Shown: piece by piece, positions 39,317 to 49,400 of the stretch
Layout of the letters: each line of letters starts with the position of its first letter
Numbering within the stretch: position 1 is the first letter of the stretch
Source: Leptospira meyeri
Lineage (GTDB): Bacteria; Spirochaetota; Leptospiria; Leptospirales; Leptospiraceae
Assembly (NCBI RefSeq): GCF_004368965.1
Contig: NZ_SORO01000001.1
Coordinates: forward strand, 496,001 to 560,000
DNA length: 64,000 nt
Direction: 5' to 3'
Program-made: the position numbers and the translations under genes
Notes under the pieces: model-generated
What the model was told of the DNA's origin: nothing
Databases searched by the model: none
Seen by the model: only the letters and a program-made list of their open reading frames with translations

Positions 39317-39700
39317 TTATTTATAAACGGGAACAAATAGTGGTTTGTAAGCATTCCGATTAACGTAAGCAATAAACGCATTGGCAACAACAACAAAAAT
39401 CCCAACAGGGATTCCTTCAGGGGCGATCATTATATGAACAAAGAAAATGTTCACAACTATGGGAGCAATGACAATCGAAGCCAACGGAACAAATCGACCT
39501 GATAAAAAAGCGATCGCACAGATAAGCTCCGTTACCTTAATGAGGGTCATTAAATAACCAGAAGCTTTGATACCATCATTAAAAACTTTTAAATCTCCCG
39601 TTGTTTCTGGCTGTTGGACCAAATTAAAGAGAATTACCACGGAAGAAAAAAGGAATAATGCACCAAGCAGTACCCTAACAATTATATAAGCAATTTTCAT
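39317..39700 (-). CDS. DoxX-family membrane protein
   Basis: A 127-residue protein with four hydrophobic helices, including IIVRVLLGALFLFSSVVILF at the start and LIKVTELICAIAFLSGRF in the middle, the pattern of DoxX/SURF4-like small membrane proteins. The conserved acidic residue in helix 2 is in VTELICA. The family is linked to quinone or redox stress in some bacteria, but the function here is unknown. It is monocistronic. Confidence 0.75.
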   Translation of the reverse strand: MKIAYIIVRVLLGALFLFSSVVILFNLVQQPETTGDLKVFNDGIKASGYLMTLIKVTELICAIAFLSGRFVPLASIVIAPIVVNIFFVHIMIAPEGIPVGIFVVVANAFIAYVNRNAYKPLFVPVYK

Positions 39701-39913
39701 ACCATTTTCCTTTGAATGTTCTTATTTCCAAACCAGGACTTTCCAAAAAACATCCTAGTTTTCCGAATTCTGAACAAAACAAATAGAAAGTCACTATGTT
39801 TTCAAAGGATTCTAAATTTCAAATACCAAAATAAAAGAAAACTTTCCGTGTTTTTTCAGGATGAATCTGCAATAAACTCGTTGTTTGGTGGCATTAACTG
39901 GTAGGTCAAACTT

Positions 39914-40501
39914 ATGAAATTTGGATTTCGGCTTGCTTCAACTATGATCTGTTTGTTGGCTCATTGTGTAGCGACTTCACGTACAGATTTTCCTCAAACG
40001 GATCAATCAGAAAAATCGCTACGACTCCAATATGCGCAGGAACTGGAAACAAAAGTTTTAAAAGTTGGCCCATCACAGGAAATTTCGATCGGACAATTTG
40101 CACTCCAATCACTATCAAACACAAGTCCTCGTTATTTCTCCGTCAGTTCTTTGTCTCCTCTAAAATCCAATGAACCTCCTGAACCCGGAGTGATCGTATT
40201 GAAAAAGGTACAAGTGGATCGGTCTCTGGAGTTTGAAGAAGGGACCACCAAATTCCGTCAGGCAACTTTCGCCTCCATCGTGGAATTTTTAGTGGTGAGT
40301 CCACAAGGAGAACAACAACGCATCTTGGGACATTCTGGACAAATCATATCCAGAACCATTCCTTTTAGTGCCGAAGACACTGAGTCAAAAGACAAAATTG
40401 CAACGAGCATTCAGTCTGCAATTGAAGAAGGCTTAAGGAAGATCGTTTCAATGAAAGATTTTTCCTCTTTTTTCCAGACCCAAAATATTTTTCAACGATG
40501 A
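39914..40501 (+). CDS. Hypothetical lipoprotein
   Basis: The 195-residue protein has a signal peptide ending in ICLLAHC, a good lipobox with Cys18 as the lipidation site. The mature part is polar with a short beta-strand-rich centre (PGVIVLKKVQVDRSLEFEEG) and a helix near the C-terminus (IATSIQSAIEEGLRKIVSM). I do not recognise a domain. It has its own upstream region and no close partner. Confidence 0.68.
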   Translation: MKFGFRLASTMICLLAHCVATSRTDFPQTDQSEKSLRLQYAQELETKVLKVGPSQEISIGQFALQSLSNTSPRYFSVSSLSPLKSNEPPEPGVIVLKKVQVDRSLEFEEGTTKFRQATFASIVEFLVVSPQGEQQRILGHSGQIISRTIPFSAEDTESKDKIATSIQSAIEEGLRKIVSMKDFSSFFQTQNIFQR

Positions 40502-40773
40502 GATTCAGTCTTTAACAAAAAAGATTTTCGCACTAGAGTTGACCATCTCGTTTGAGTTGCATTACAAGATTCAATTAAGTGTAACCCATGTGAGTGATCT
40601 AATGTGTTACCGATGTGCCTTTCCATACAAAACACCGCTCCCGTAATGCGACATAATACTAATTATGGGAAGTTGCATATTGCTTCAAAATAGATAGTAT
40701 CTGAAATCAAAATAATGATCCGTCCTCCGTCCTTAGCGTTTCTCAAAAATCAGCGGAGATAAACGATTGGTAA

Positions 40774-40793
40774 AATGGGAATTATTTCCCATT
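40774..40793 (-). terminator. Hairpin overlapping the NHL-gene stop codon
   Basis: AATGGGAA (40774-40781) and TTCCCATT (40786-40793) form a perfect 8-bp stem. The loop is exactly the stop codon region (TTAT on the plus strand) of the NHL gene. On the leftward strand the stem is followed by TTTACC, a poor U-tract, so termination is possible but not certain. Confidence 0.45.
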
Positions 40794-42122
40794 GAATATA
40801 AGAACTCGATTGTTATCAAAATCACTTACGAACAATTGTTTTCCTGACAAGTAGACTCCGTATGGATAAGAAAGTGTTCTAGCGGTTGGGTTAAGTCCAG
40901 TAACTCCTGTCTGCCCATCGTCATTTGACATATTATTTGTAAAATTACTTTGTCCCAATACTTTGTCTGCTGGTTGTCCATTTACAGTTGGCATCGAATC
41001 CCAGATTAAAACCCGGTTGTTGTATCCATCGCCAATGAATAACTGCACCCCGTTAGAAAATAGATTATAAACGCCTCCTACAGAAAATCCACTAGCAGTG
41101 GTTGCCGAGACATTACTCTCCATGTTGGCCTGACCCAAAACAAGATCCGCAGGTTGTCCGTTCGTCGTTGGTATTGTATTCCAGACCAACACCCTTCCAT
41201 TCGATGAATCCGCAACAAACAACCGAGTGCCATCAGACCAAACCCCTCCGGGAGTTGCTAGAGAACTTGCCGTTGGCGTAGGACCTCCTCGGTTTGAATT
41301 ACAGGAATTGAAATCAGCTTGGCCTAAAACAATGTCAGGTGGAGTATAATTCGAAGTAGGAATTGTATTCCAAATCAAAACACGGTGATGGCCTTCATCA
41401 GCGACGAATAATTTACCATTGGCTGTCGAAACTCCCTCACTTGAAGACAAATCCACGTTAGAGCAGGTTCCAGGACCGGCTGTAGTAAAATTGGAAACTC
41501 CTAATACAACATCAGCAGCTACATTTGACGTGGGTAAGGTGTTATAAATCAATTGCCTGTTGTTCACTGTGTCAGATACAAATAGTCGATTACTAGAAGA
41601 TGCTATGCTCCATAAAGAAGAATAAGAGTTGGCAGTTGGAGGGTTTGCCAAACTAGAAGAAACAAAATCAAGTTGGCCGATCACAAAATCGGCAGCGACA
41701 CCATTCATATTAGGAATTTGTAGATATCCTAGAATACGATGATTTCTTGAATCCGATATATATAATTTATTACCACTGACGGTTACTGGCCCCGGTTGGT
41801 TCAAACTTGCTCCCGACACAGGAGCTAAAGTTTTCGTTACAAAATCTGGCTGACCAATCACGATGTCCGCATTCTGGAAATTAGAGAAGTTAACCAAGCC
41901 TCTCGTGGATGAAATCTGAAATCCGCAATTTGGCGCACTTTTTCCGATACTCCCAATCAGTAGTAGGGTTTCCCAATAAGTTTTGCCTTTGGGGTCACAA
42001 GGATTTCCCCATTCATTACCAGAACACTTGCTCGAACTAAAAAAGACTAGCAAGGTACTAATGCAAAAGAATGTTCTCGATTTCGGAAACATACTCGATT
42101 TTTTATACTCCATGAATGCCAC
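40782..42122 (-). CDS. NHL-repeat exported protein, probable lipoprotein
   Basis: After an export signal (FFCISTLLVFFSSSKC) and a region typical of leptospiral NHL lipoproteins (CDPKGKTYWETLLLI), six blades repeat a core of the type ADxVLGQxxF followed by LFVSDxxNxRVLIW. Such beta-propellers bind proteins, sugars or metals outside the cell. The first start in frame is a GTG at 42122; ATGs at 42113 and 42092 are alternatives, and the shortest still leaves a complete signal. Length up to 446 residues. It is monocistronic. Confidence 0.78.
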   Translation of the reverse strand: MAFMEYKKSSMFPKSRTFFCISTLLVFFSSSKCSGNEWGNPCDPKGKTYWETLLLIGSIGKSAPNCGFQISSTRGLVNFSNFQNADIVIGQPDFVTKTLAPVSGASLNQPGPVTVSGNKLYISDSRNHRILGYLQIPNMNGVAADFVIGQLDFVSSSLANPPTANSYSSLWSIASSSNRLFVSDTVNNRQLIYNTLPTSNVAADVVLGVSNFTTAGPGTCSNVDLSSSEGVSTANGKLFVADEGHHRVLIWNTIPTSNYTPPDIVLGQADFNSCNSNRGGPTPTASSLATPGGVWSDGTRLFVADSSNGRVLVWNTIPTTNGQPADLVLGQANMESNVSATTASGFSVGGVYNLFSNGVQLFIGDGYNNRVLIWDSMPTVNGQPADKVLGQSNFTNNMSNDDGQTGVTGLNPTARTLSYPYGVYLSGKQLFVSDFDNNRVLIFNGK

Positions 42123-42509
42123 AAAAGCGGTGGGCTGGTTTCAGGAAAAACCTGGTACCAATCACACCATACCCTAGGAATTTCCCTAAGAATTGTAATA
42201 TTTTAGGTAGTTTAGAACTTTAACTCTGTAAAGTCGATTAAAAACTTGGCGCGGAGAAATAAAAATTTAACTAACATTAAGCGCAAATTCCAATGATCGA
42301 ATACCGTGGCACTATTCACTTGTATAAGACATCATTGACTATGCTTAAGTGTAGGTTGTATTCATTGGAGGAAGGTGGGAATAGACAAATAGGGCATCTC
42401 CCCCAATCCTTGTTTTTGAAAACCATCAAGCAAGGATTGGAAAAGAAAATTCTTTGTTTATGTTCAACCAATTTGATAAAAGGAAAATAAACGATGTATC
42501 ATTCCATCG
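42123..42509. other. Intergenic region with one inverted repeat
   Basis: This 387-base gap separates the NHL gene from the SRPBCC gene. It holds a 10-bp inverted repeat, CCAATCCTTG (42403-42412) and CAAGGATTGG (42431-42440). There is no convincing gene: a 65-codon frame at 42293-42490 has no ribosome-binding site or recognisable sequence. The promoter of the NHL gene must lie near its right-hand start, but I cannot point to clear boxes. Confidence 0.5.
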
Positions 42510-42992
42510 TTATTTAATCTTCTCCAAATAATTTGCAAGATTTTCCAAGTGTTGTTTCCCACCTTCAATGGCTCCATACTTTTCATTCACACGCTCTAAT
42601 TCTGCTTTGCTTGAGAATAGTTGTTCCATAATGAGATTGGTTCCTTGCCCTTCTCTCTCAAAGACGATTCGTGATTGGAAGTCTACATCTTCGTCCCCTT
42701 CTCCATCACCGATATGTTTGTAAGTAATTGAATTTGGTTTATTAATATCAATAAATTGAATTTTATTTTTATAATCATGTCCATCTGGTCCATGCATAAT
42801 AAATTCCCAAATCCCACCATTAGAAAAATCTAATCTTTTGATTGTTAATGTAAATCCATCTGGACCCCACCATTCTGTTAAATGTTCCGGTGTCGACCAA
42901 ACCTCAAAAAGAAGATCAACTGACACATCGAAATATTTTTTATAAGTAACCTTGTTTTCTTCAACTATTGTTTCTAAGTTATTTTTTATCAT
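42510..42992 (-). CDS. SRPBCC/AHSA1-domain protein
   Basis: The 160-residue protein has the START-like AHSA1 pattern: [31 protein letters not shown] near the start, then [33 protein letters not shown] and a closing helix [12 protein letters not shown]. These small cups bind hydrophobic ligands; the function is unknown. It overlaps the ArsR-family gene by 14 bases. ArsR plus SRPBCC is a common two-gene unit in bacteria, which supports both calls. Confidence 0.85.
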   Translation of the reverse strand: MIKNNLETIVEENKVTYKKYFDVSVDLLFEVWSTPEHLTEWWGPDGFTLTIKRLDFSNGGIWEFIMHGPDGHDYKNKIQFIDINKPNSITYKHIGDGEGDEDVDFQSRIVFEREGQGTNLIMEQLFSSKAELERVNEKYGAIEGGKQHLENLANYLEKIK

Positions 42993-43308
42993 TTGCTCTC
43001 TCCATTTTTAATTTTATTACATAACGATCTAACTTATCCAAACGCTTCGTCCAAAGATTCTTAACCTCTAAAATCCAATCTTCCATTTCCTTCATTCCTT
43101 GTTGGTTTAAGCTATAAATACGTTTCTGAGCTTCCTTTTTTACATGAAGGATTTTTGCATCTTTCAGTAATTTTAGATGTTGTGAGACAGCAGGAGGACT
43201 TATTTGAAAATTTTGACTAATCTCTGAAGAGGTGAGTTCTCCATTTTTGGCTACAAGTCGCACAATATCCCTTCTTGTCTCATCCGCCAAAACTGCAAAA
43301 GCGTTCAT
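42979..43308 (-). CDS. ArsR-family transcriptional regulator
   Basis: A 109-residue winged-helix repressor with the standard opening [20 protein letters not shown] and recognition region [27 protein letters not shown]. There are no metal-binding cysteines, so it belongs to the non-metal branch paired with SRPBCC proteins. No Shine-Dalgarno sequence precedes the ATG. The promoter directly upstream consists of phased TTAATTAA blocks, suggesting autoregulation and perhaps a nearly leaderless mRNA. Confidence 0.9.
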   Translation of the reverse strand: MNAFAVLADETRRDIVRLVAKNGELTSSEISQNFQISPPAVSQHLKLLKDAKILHVKKEAQKRIYSLNQQGMKEMEDWILEVKNLWTKRLDKLDRYVIKLKMERANDKK

Positions 43309-43314
43309 AAGGAT

Positions 43315-43356
43315 ATTAATTAAGAATTCACTTAATTAAGTCAATACTTAATTAAA
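43315..43356 (-). promoter_or_regulatory. Phased TTAATTAA array over the ArsR-family promoter
   Basis: TTAATTAA occurs at 43316, 43332 and 43348, each exactly 16 bases from the next. A leftward promoter can be read as TTGACT (43339-43344), 16-base spacer, TAATTA (43317-43322), so the palindromes cover both boxes. The predicted transcript would start only a few bases before the ATG at 43308. Repeats are directly visible; operator function is inference. Confidence 0.6.
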
Positions 43357-43585
43357 AAAATAACAAACAATTTTAAATCTGATATTCATTCCTTTTTGAT
43401 GATTGATTTTATCCACGTTTGCCTTCAAAGTCCATTCGAATAATAACCTAACAAACGTTTTCCGGATCATATCTGAACCAATAGCAACTTTGTTCAATTG
43501 AAAATTTTAAGAATCAGTATAATTCCAATTTAAAATCAACTTTACCTTTTTTATGATATTTATGTTTTTTTTATTGCAAACGTTC

Positions 43586-43591
43586 TATAAT
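43586..43591 (+). promoter_or_regulatory. -10 box upstream of the flavin monooxygenase
   Basis: TATAAT is a perfect -10 hexamer about 88 bases before the ATG at 43679. The expected -35 position is T-rich without a clear TTGACA, so this is a moderate candidate. The gene also has a good ribosome-binding site, GAGGAA, six bases before its ATG. Confidence 0.4.
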
Positions 43592-43678
43592 CCGATGTCA
43601 TTTTCTTTCAGTTGTGAACTACAGAACCGTGTTCTCATAACAGACCATAGATCGGAAAATATCAAATGAGGAAATTAA

Positions 43679-45145
43679 ATGACAACATCACTTCTTAGAA
43701 ATCCATCTGTTGTGGTGATCGGTGCAGGAATGACCGGCATCTTACTTGCGATTGAACTAGAAAAAGCAGGGATCACAGACGTTACCATATTAGAGAAAAA
43801 AAACGACCTAGGAGGAACTTGGAGAGAAAACACCTATCCCGGTGTTGCTTGTGACATCCCAGCTCATATGTATACTTACAGTTTTGAACCCAATCCGGAA
43901 TGGAGTCACCGTTTTGCCCACGGCGACGAAATCCAAGCCTACTTCAAACGAGTCAGTGAAAAATACAAAGTCACACCCAAAATCCATTTCAATGAAGCCG
44001 TTTCAGAAGCATCCTATCAAAATGGAAAGTGGACCACCAAAACAAATCAGGGAAAAACTTATGTATCCGATTTTCTCATTTCGGCAACAGGGATTTTACA
44101 CCACCCAGCTCGCCCGAACATTCCAGGATTAGATTCCTTCCAAGGAAAATGTTTTCATACGGCTGAGTGGGATCATTCCGTTAGTTTGGATGGAAAACGA
44201 ATTGGGATCATTGGAACAGGTTCGACCGCCGCTCAAGTGATTCCAGAAATTATGAAAGTGGGAAAAAAAGTTTCCGTTTTCCAAAGAACTCCACAGTGGA
44301 TTGTTCGTGTTCCCGATGCCAATTATACAGAAAAGGATAAAGAACGTTGGAGAAAAGACCGCAACATTCTGAAACGATTTCATAAATGGTATACCTTTGC
44401 CGTAGAACAAACGTTTTCTAAAGCTGTCATAGGTAAAAAACTCCCTCATATGCTAATGAGTTTTCTTTGTAAACGGAATCTCAAGAATTCTGTAAAAGAT
44501 CCTGTATTACGAAAAAAACTAACGCCTAACTATCGAGTAGGTTGCAAACGTGTGATTGTAAATTCTACCTTCTATGATGCAATTCAAAAACCAAATGCCG
44601 ATTTGGTGACAGAAGGGATTGAAAAAATCACAGAAAAAGGGGTGATCACAAAAGATGGAAAACTCCATGAACTGGATGTTTTGATTCTAGCGACAGGATT
44701 TCATCCATTCAACTTCATGAGACCAATGAATTTAACAGGGAAAGATGGCATTTCAATTGAAACTGTTTGGAAAAAGAAAGTCCAAGCCTATCGGTCTCTC
44801 TTCATTCCTCACTTCCCTAATTTTGTATTGATGTTAGGACCCAATACACCCATTGGAAATTTCTCTGTCATTGCGATGAGTGAAGTGCAAACCAAATATC
44901 TGATGAAGATCATCCAAGATTGGAGAAAAAAGAAATTTGATTCCATTGAGACCACAGAAGATGCCTTAAAACAATTTGCCGCTTACCTCAAAGCTGGAAT
45001 GAAGAATACAGTTTGGCTCGGTGGTTGTCAAAGTTGGTATTTGGATCCAGATGGTGACCCTGCCATGTGGCCTTATACCTGGAGTCGTTGGGAAAAGGAA
45101 ATGAAAACTCCTGAGTACAAAGACTTTGTTTTGCAATCCTTTTAA
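43679..45145 (+). CDS. Flavin-containing monooxygenase, Baeyer-Villiger type
   Basis: The 488-residue enzyme has an FAD Rossmann site VIGAGMTGILLAIELEKAG, a conserved block DLGGTWRENTYPGVACDIPAHMYTYSF (split across residues 40-70), the NADPH site IGIIGTGSTAAQVIP, and the ILATGFHPFNFM motif. The pattern FQRTPQWIVR in the middle fits Baeyer-Villiger or related class B monooxygenases. The substrate (ketone, fatty acid, xenobiotic) is unknown. It is monocistronic with its own terminator. Confidence 0.87.
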   Translation: MTTSLLRNPSVVVIGAGMTGILLAIELEKAGITDVTILEKKNDLGGTWRENTYPGVACDIPAHMYTYSFEPNPEWSHRFAHGDEIQAYFKRVSEKYKVTPKIHFNEAVSEASYQNGKWTTKTNQGKTYVSDFLISATGILHHPARPNIPGLDSFQGKCFHTAEWDHSVSLDGKRIGIIGTGSTAAQVIPEIMKVGKKVSVFQRTPQWIVRVPDANYTEKDKERWRKDRNILKRFHKWYTFAVEQTFSKAVIGKKLPHMLMSFLCKRNLKNSVKDPVLRKKLTPNYRVGCKRVIVNSTFYDAIQKPNADLVTEGIEKITEKGVITKDGKLHELDVLILATGFHPFNFMRPMNLTGKDGISIETVWKKKVQAYRSLFIPHFPNFVLMLGPNTPIGNFSVIAMSEVQTKYLMKIIQDWRKKKFDSIETTEDALKQFAAYLKAGMKNTVWLGGCQSWYLDPDGDPAMWPYTWSRWEKEMKTPEYKDFVLQSF

Positions 45146-45175
45146 CTTTTTTTAAAATCCTAAACAACATTTTTG

Positions 45176-45205
45176 CCGGTATTGCAAATCAATGCCGGTC
45201 TTTTT
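45176..45205 (+). terminator. Intrinsic terminator after the flavin monooxygenase
   Basis: CCGGTATTG (45176-45184) pairs with CAATGCCGG (45190-45198) through one G-T wobble around a five-base loop, followed by TCTTTTT. It lies 30 bases beyond the monooxygenase stop. Confidence 0.72.
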
Positions 45206-45359
45206 GCAAAATTAATCAATCTCATACTAAAAATTCGATATTTTTTCTCTTGTGCCTCGCGATTCCATCCAATCACAAAATTTGAAAGAATATGCGATCC
45301 CGCTCTCCGTTCCAATCTTTGCATTCGCAAAGGATTTCCACTGCGATCGGGTTCTTTGT

Positions 45360-46115
45360 TTAATCCAGAATTTGAATGAAAAAACTTGGATGTTTATTGC
45401 CATCTAACTTAGAAATGATGGTATCTAAAATTTCTTTAGAAACTCCCACACAACCAGATGTGGGTTTGTCCTCATTCCATGGATGTAAAAAAATCATACT
45501 CCCAAACCCAGGTAGAGCTGGTTTTGTATTGTGTTCAATGACAAAAAATAATTCATAAATATAAGGATCCCAAAGAGAAACTGCCCCTTTCTCAGGATAG
45601 GGAATCATTTGGTTGTAATTTTTAGAAATGGGAGAATCACTCCAATGAGAATTCTTTCGAATTTCATTGTATTCTAAATTTCGAATTTCTCGCTTTTTTT
45701 TGCCAACAATCCTTTGGAGAGGAAAAATCCCTGCTGGAGTGTGTCCATCCCCTTCTCTTTTTTCCTCTTCTCTGATGAGCCCATTTCGCCCAAGACGCAC
45801 AGGTATTTTTTCAAAGACTGGGGCCCATTCCCCTTCAGTTAAGGTGTAAAAATCTAAAAATCCATAGGTTTCACCAGGCTTTGCGGTTATGAAAAGGATC
45901 TGTTCTGAGTCCAGGAGAGGAAAATCTCGCTTGGAATTTCCTTTGCCGGAAAGTGGAAGGAGGCCAGAAAAATAAAGAAAACAAAAGAGAACAGTGATAT
46001 ATTTGATTTTCTGGCATTGAAATTGCTTGGATTTTAGGGAGAAACCGAGAAGATGGAGCCAGAATGCTAGGGATTTCAGAGAGTCGATGGATTTCAGAGA
46101 GTCGATGGATTTCAA
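45360..46115 (-). CDS. L,D-transpeptidase (YkuD domain), exported; start uncertain
   Basis: The C-terminal part carries the YkuD signature: His in IFLHPWNE followed by TSGCVGVSKE with the catalytic cysteine. The enzyme crosslinks peptidoglycan or anchors proteins to it. A hydrophobic segment (ITVLFCFLYFSGLLPL) provides export. The reading frame runs without a stop into the tRNA-Asn gene. The only usual start codon between the tRNA 3' end and the domain is a TTG at 46115, which leaves an unusually long n-region containing a duplicated KSIDSL. An ATG near 46017 is in another frame, so an indel or unusual start is possible. Confidence 0.78.
   Translation of the reverse strand: MKSIDSLKSIDSLKSLAFWLHLLGFSLKSKQFQCQKIKYITVLFCFLYFSGLLPLSGKGNSKRDFPLLDSEQILFITAKPGETYGFLDFYTLTEGEWAPVFEKIPVRLGRNGLIREEEKREGDGHTPAGIFPLQRIVGKKKREIRNLEYNEIRKNSHWSDSPISKNYNQMIPYPEKGAVSLWDPYIYELFFVIEHNTKPALPGFGSMIFLHPWNEDKPTSGCVGVSKEILDTIISKLDGNKHPSFFIQILD
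46071..46114. repeat. 18-bp tandem duplication
   Basis: GGATTTCAGAGAGTCGAT is present at 46071-46088 and again at 46089-46106, followed by eight bases of a third copy. It lies at the 5' end of the L,D-transpeptidase frame and would encode repeated KSIDSL. It is within 25 bases of the tRNA 3' end. Confidence 0.8.
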
Positions 46116-46135
46116 AACTCTTAAGATGACTCGAA

Positions 46136-46211
<76 letters not shown>

Positions 46212-46432
46212 ATCTCGAATCTGTGACCATGCTACGTAGGAAGGTCGCTAGGTCAACGAAAAAAAAGATTAAGAGCCAAAGGAAATTTTGAAAATTTTCT
46301 AAAAATTCAGGGGACCTAAGCTTAAAAAATGGATGTTTCCAACTAAAGATACCTTCATTGTGACATAATCCTCTCCGCTCCTGGAAGGGGAAAAAAATAG
46401 AAATTGTATATGTTGTTGTAGATGGGGTCTGC

Positions 46433-49400
46433 ATGAAAATTGAGAGGCATTTTACCAAAGGGAATAAGGGTCTTTACCCGAATTTAACTTGGGTCCGTAA
46501 GGATTCTAAAATTACGAATACTGACGGGTCAGTTGTATTTGAGGCTAACGGAGTGGAAGTTCCGGATTTTTGGTCACAGGTAGCAACGGATATCCTCGCG
46601 CAGAAATACTTTCGAAGGAAAGGTGTTCCCAAATATTTAAAGAAAGTGGCGGAAAAAGGAATTCCAGAATGGTTACAACGTTCTGTTCCTGATGATGAAA
46701 AACTTTCCGCCCTCAATCCCGAAGATAGATTTGTCGGAGAATCAGATTCCAAACAAGTGTTCCATCGCCTTGCGGGATGTTGGACCTATTGGGGTTATAA
46801 ATACGGTTATTTTACAGATGAAGACAGTGCCCGAGTCTTCTATGAAGAAGTTATTTTTATGCTCGCAAGCCAAATGGCTGCACCCAATTCCCCACAGTGG
46901 TTCAATACAGGACTCCACTGGGCCTATGGAATTGATGGAAAATCACAAGGACATTACTATGTAGATCCTAAGTCAGGGAAACTAGTAAGGTCAGCCTCTT
47001 CTTACGAACATCCACAACCCCATGCATGTTTTATCCAATCTGTGGATGATGATTTAGTGAATGAAGGCGGAATCATGGATCTTTGGGTTCGTGAAGCTCG
47101 TCTTTTTAAATACGGTTCAGGAACAGGAACAAACTTTTCTAACTTACGTGCTGCCAATGAATCTCTTTCTGGTGGTGGAAAAAGTTCCGGGCTTATGTCC
47201 TTCCTGAAAATTGGAGATAGAGCCGCAGGAGCCATCAAATCAGGAGGGACCACTCGTCGTGCGGCGAAGATGGTTTGTCTTGATATGGACCACCCTGACA
47301 TCGAAGAATTCATTGATTGGAAAGTGCAAGAAGAGAAAAAAGTGGCATCCCTTGTTACGGGATCCATTCTCAACAACCGTCTCCTCAATGATATTATGAG
47401 TGCTTGTTCTTCCGCCAAACAAACCCTTGGTGAAGATGCCTACGACCCTACTGCCAATGTTGATCTCAAAAAAGCGATTCAAAAAGCAAGAAAAGCATTT
47501 GTTCCAGACAACTACATCAAACGAGTGATCGACCTTTCTAAACAAGGTTACAAAGATTTACTCTTTGAAGAGTTGACCACTGACTGGCAATCGGAAGCTT
47601 ATAATACTGTTTCTGGACAAAACTCCAATAACTCTGTACGAATCACAAATGAGTTTATGGAAGCAGTCGAAAAAGACCTCCCCTTCCATCTTTACAACAG
47701 AACCGAAAAAGAAAAAGCGAAGTCACAAAACAGAGAAGCAAAACCTGCAAAAACTCTTCGGGCACGTGACCTCTGGGAGAGAATTGCGAATGCCGCTTGG
47801 AATTCCGCAGACCCTGGAACGCAGTATCATAGTACCATTAACGAGTGGCATACTTGCCCAGAAGATGGTGCCATCAATGCATCCAATCCATGTTCCGAGT
47901 ATATGTTCCTCGACAATACTGCTTGTAACTTGGCTTCTGCAAACCTTGTTAAGTTCTTAAAAGAAGATGGAAGTTTTGATGTCGCGGGATACCGTTATTT
48001 AAACAAAATTTGGACCATCATCTTAGAAGTATCTGTCCTTATGGCTCAGTTCCCTTCCAAAGAAATTGCGGAACTTTCTTACAAGTTTAGAACCCTAGGA
48101 CTTGGATATGCCAACCTTGGTTCTCTTCTTATGATCATGGGAATTCCTTATGATTCACAAGAAGCGATGGCTGTGACTGGTGCGATTTCTTCCATCATGC
48201 ATATGACAGCTTATGCTACTTCAGCAGAGATGGCAAAGGAACTTGGACCATTTGCTGGATACGAAAAAAACAAAGACCATATGCTCCGTGTCATTCGTAA
48301 CCACAGACGTGCGGCTTACAATGCACCAAAAGAAGAATACGAAGGACTTACCATCACTCCGGTGGGAATTAATCCTTCTTATCTTCCATCTTACTTACTG
48401 GAAGCAGCAAAAGAAGATTCTGACAGAGCCTTGGAGCTTGGTGAACAGTATGGATACCGTAATGCACAAGTCACTGTAATTGCACCGACAGGAACCATTG
48501 GTCTTGTGATGGACTGTGATACAACAGGAATCGAACCAGACTTTGCTCTAGTGAAATACAAAAAATTAGCCGGTGGTGGATACTTCAAAATCATCAACCA
48601 ATCCGTACCAGCGGCACTCAAAAAACTTGGATATAGCCAAGCAGAACAAGATGCCATTGTAAACTACTGTAAAGGCCATGCTACTTTTAACGGAGCACCA
48701 GGTGTAAACACTGCCCGTTTGAAAGAAAAAGGATTTACAGAAGATGTTTTGGAAAAACTGGAAAAACAACTTCCATTTGTTTTTGATATCCAATTTGCAT
48801 TCAACAAGTTCACATTAGGTGAAGATTTCCTATCCAAAACATTGGGAATTGATCCCGCAGTTTATAACTCCATGGGTTTTAACCTTTTGGAGACACTTGG
48901 ATTTTCTGCGGATGAAATCACTCAAGCAAATGATTATGTTTGTGGAACGATGACGATCGAAAACGCACCTTTTATCAAGGAGAAGGATCTCGCTGTTTTT
49001 GACTGTGCAAACAAATGTGGAAAATACGGAAAACGATTCTTATCTTATCAATCACATATCCGAATTATGGCTGCGGCACAACCATTCATTTCGGGTGCGA
49101 TCTCCAAAACGATCAACCTTCCCGAGGAGGCAACCATTGAGGATGTAAAAAATGCATACCTCATGTCTTGGAAAGTGATGATCAAAGCAAACGCTCTTTA
49201 CCGTGATGGCTCCAAACTTTCACAACCACTTAACTCCGTATTCCAGTTGTTAAGTGCTGTAGGTGAAGAAGAGGAAGAACTTCAAACTTCTTCTGCTCCT
49301 AAAACGGTAACGGAAGTGGCTGAAAAACTAGTGTATAAATACATTGCGGAAAGGAGAAAACTTCCACACCGCCGTGCAGGTTATACACAAAAAGCAATGG

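Larger units (their letters stand above)
43309..43678. other. Divergent intergenic region
   Basis: This 370-base region lies between the ArsR-family gene and the flavin monooxygenase. It contains the phased TTAATTAA array at its left end and a TATAAT box at 43586-43591 towards the right gene. I see no open frame or structured RNA in the AT-rich middle. Confidence 0.5.

Noticed and set aside
42293..42490. 65-codon plus-strand frame in the NHL/SRPBCC gap
   Set aside because: No ribosome-binding site, includes the inverted repeat, and its composition does not resemble the surrounding genes.
46390..46425. Possible NrdR box before nrdJ (AATTGTATATGTTG)
   Set aside because: Only one weak match; NrdR sites occur as pairs of more palindromic boxes.
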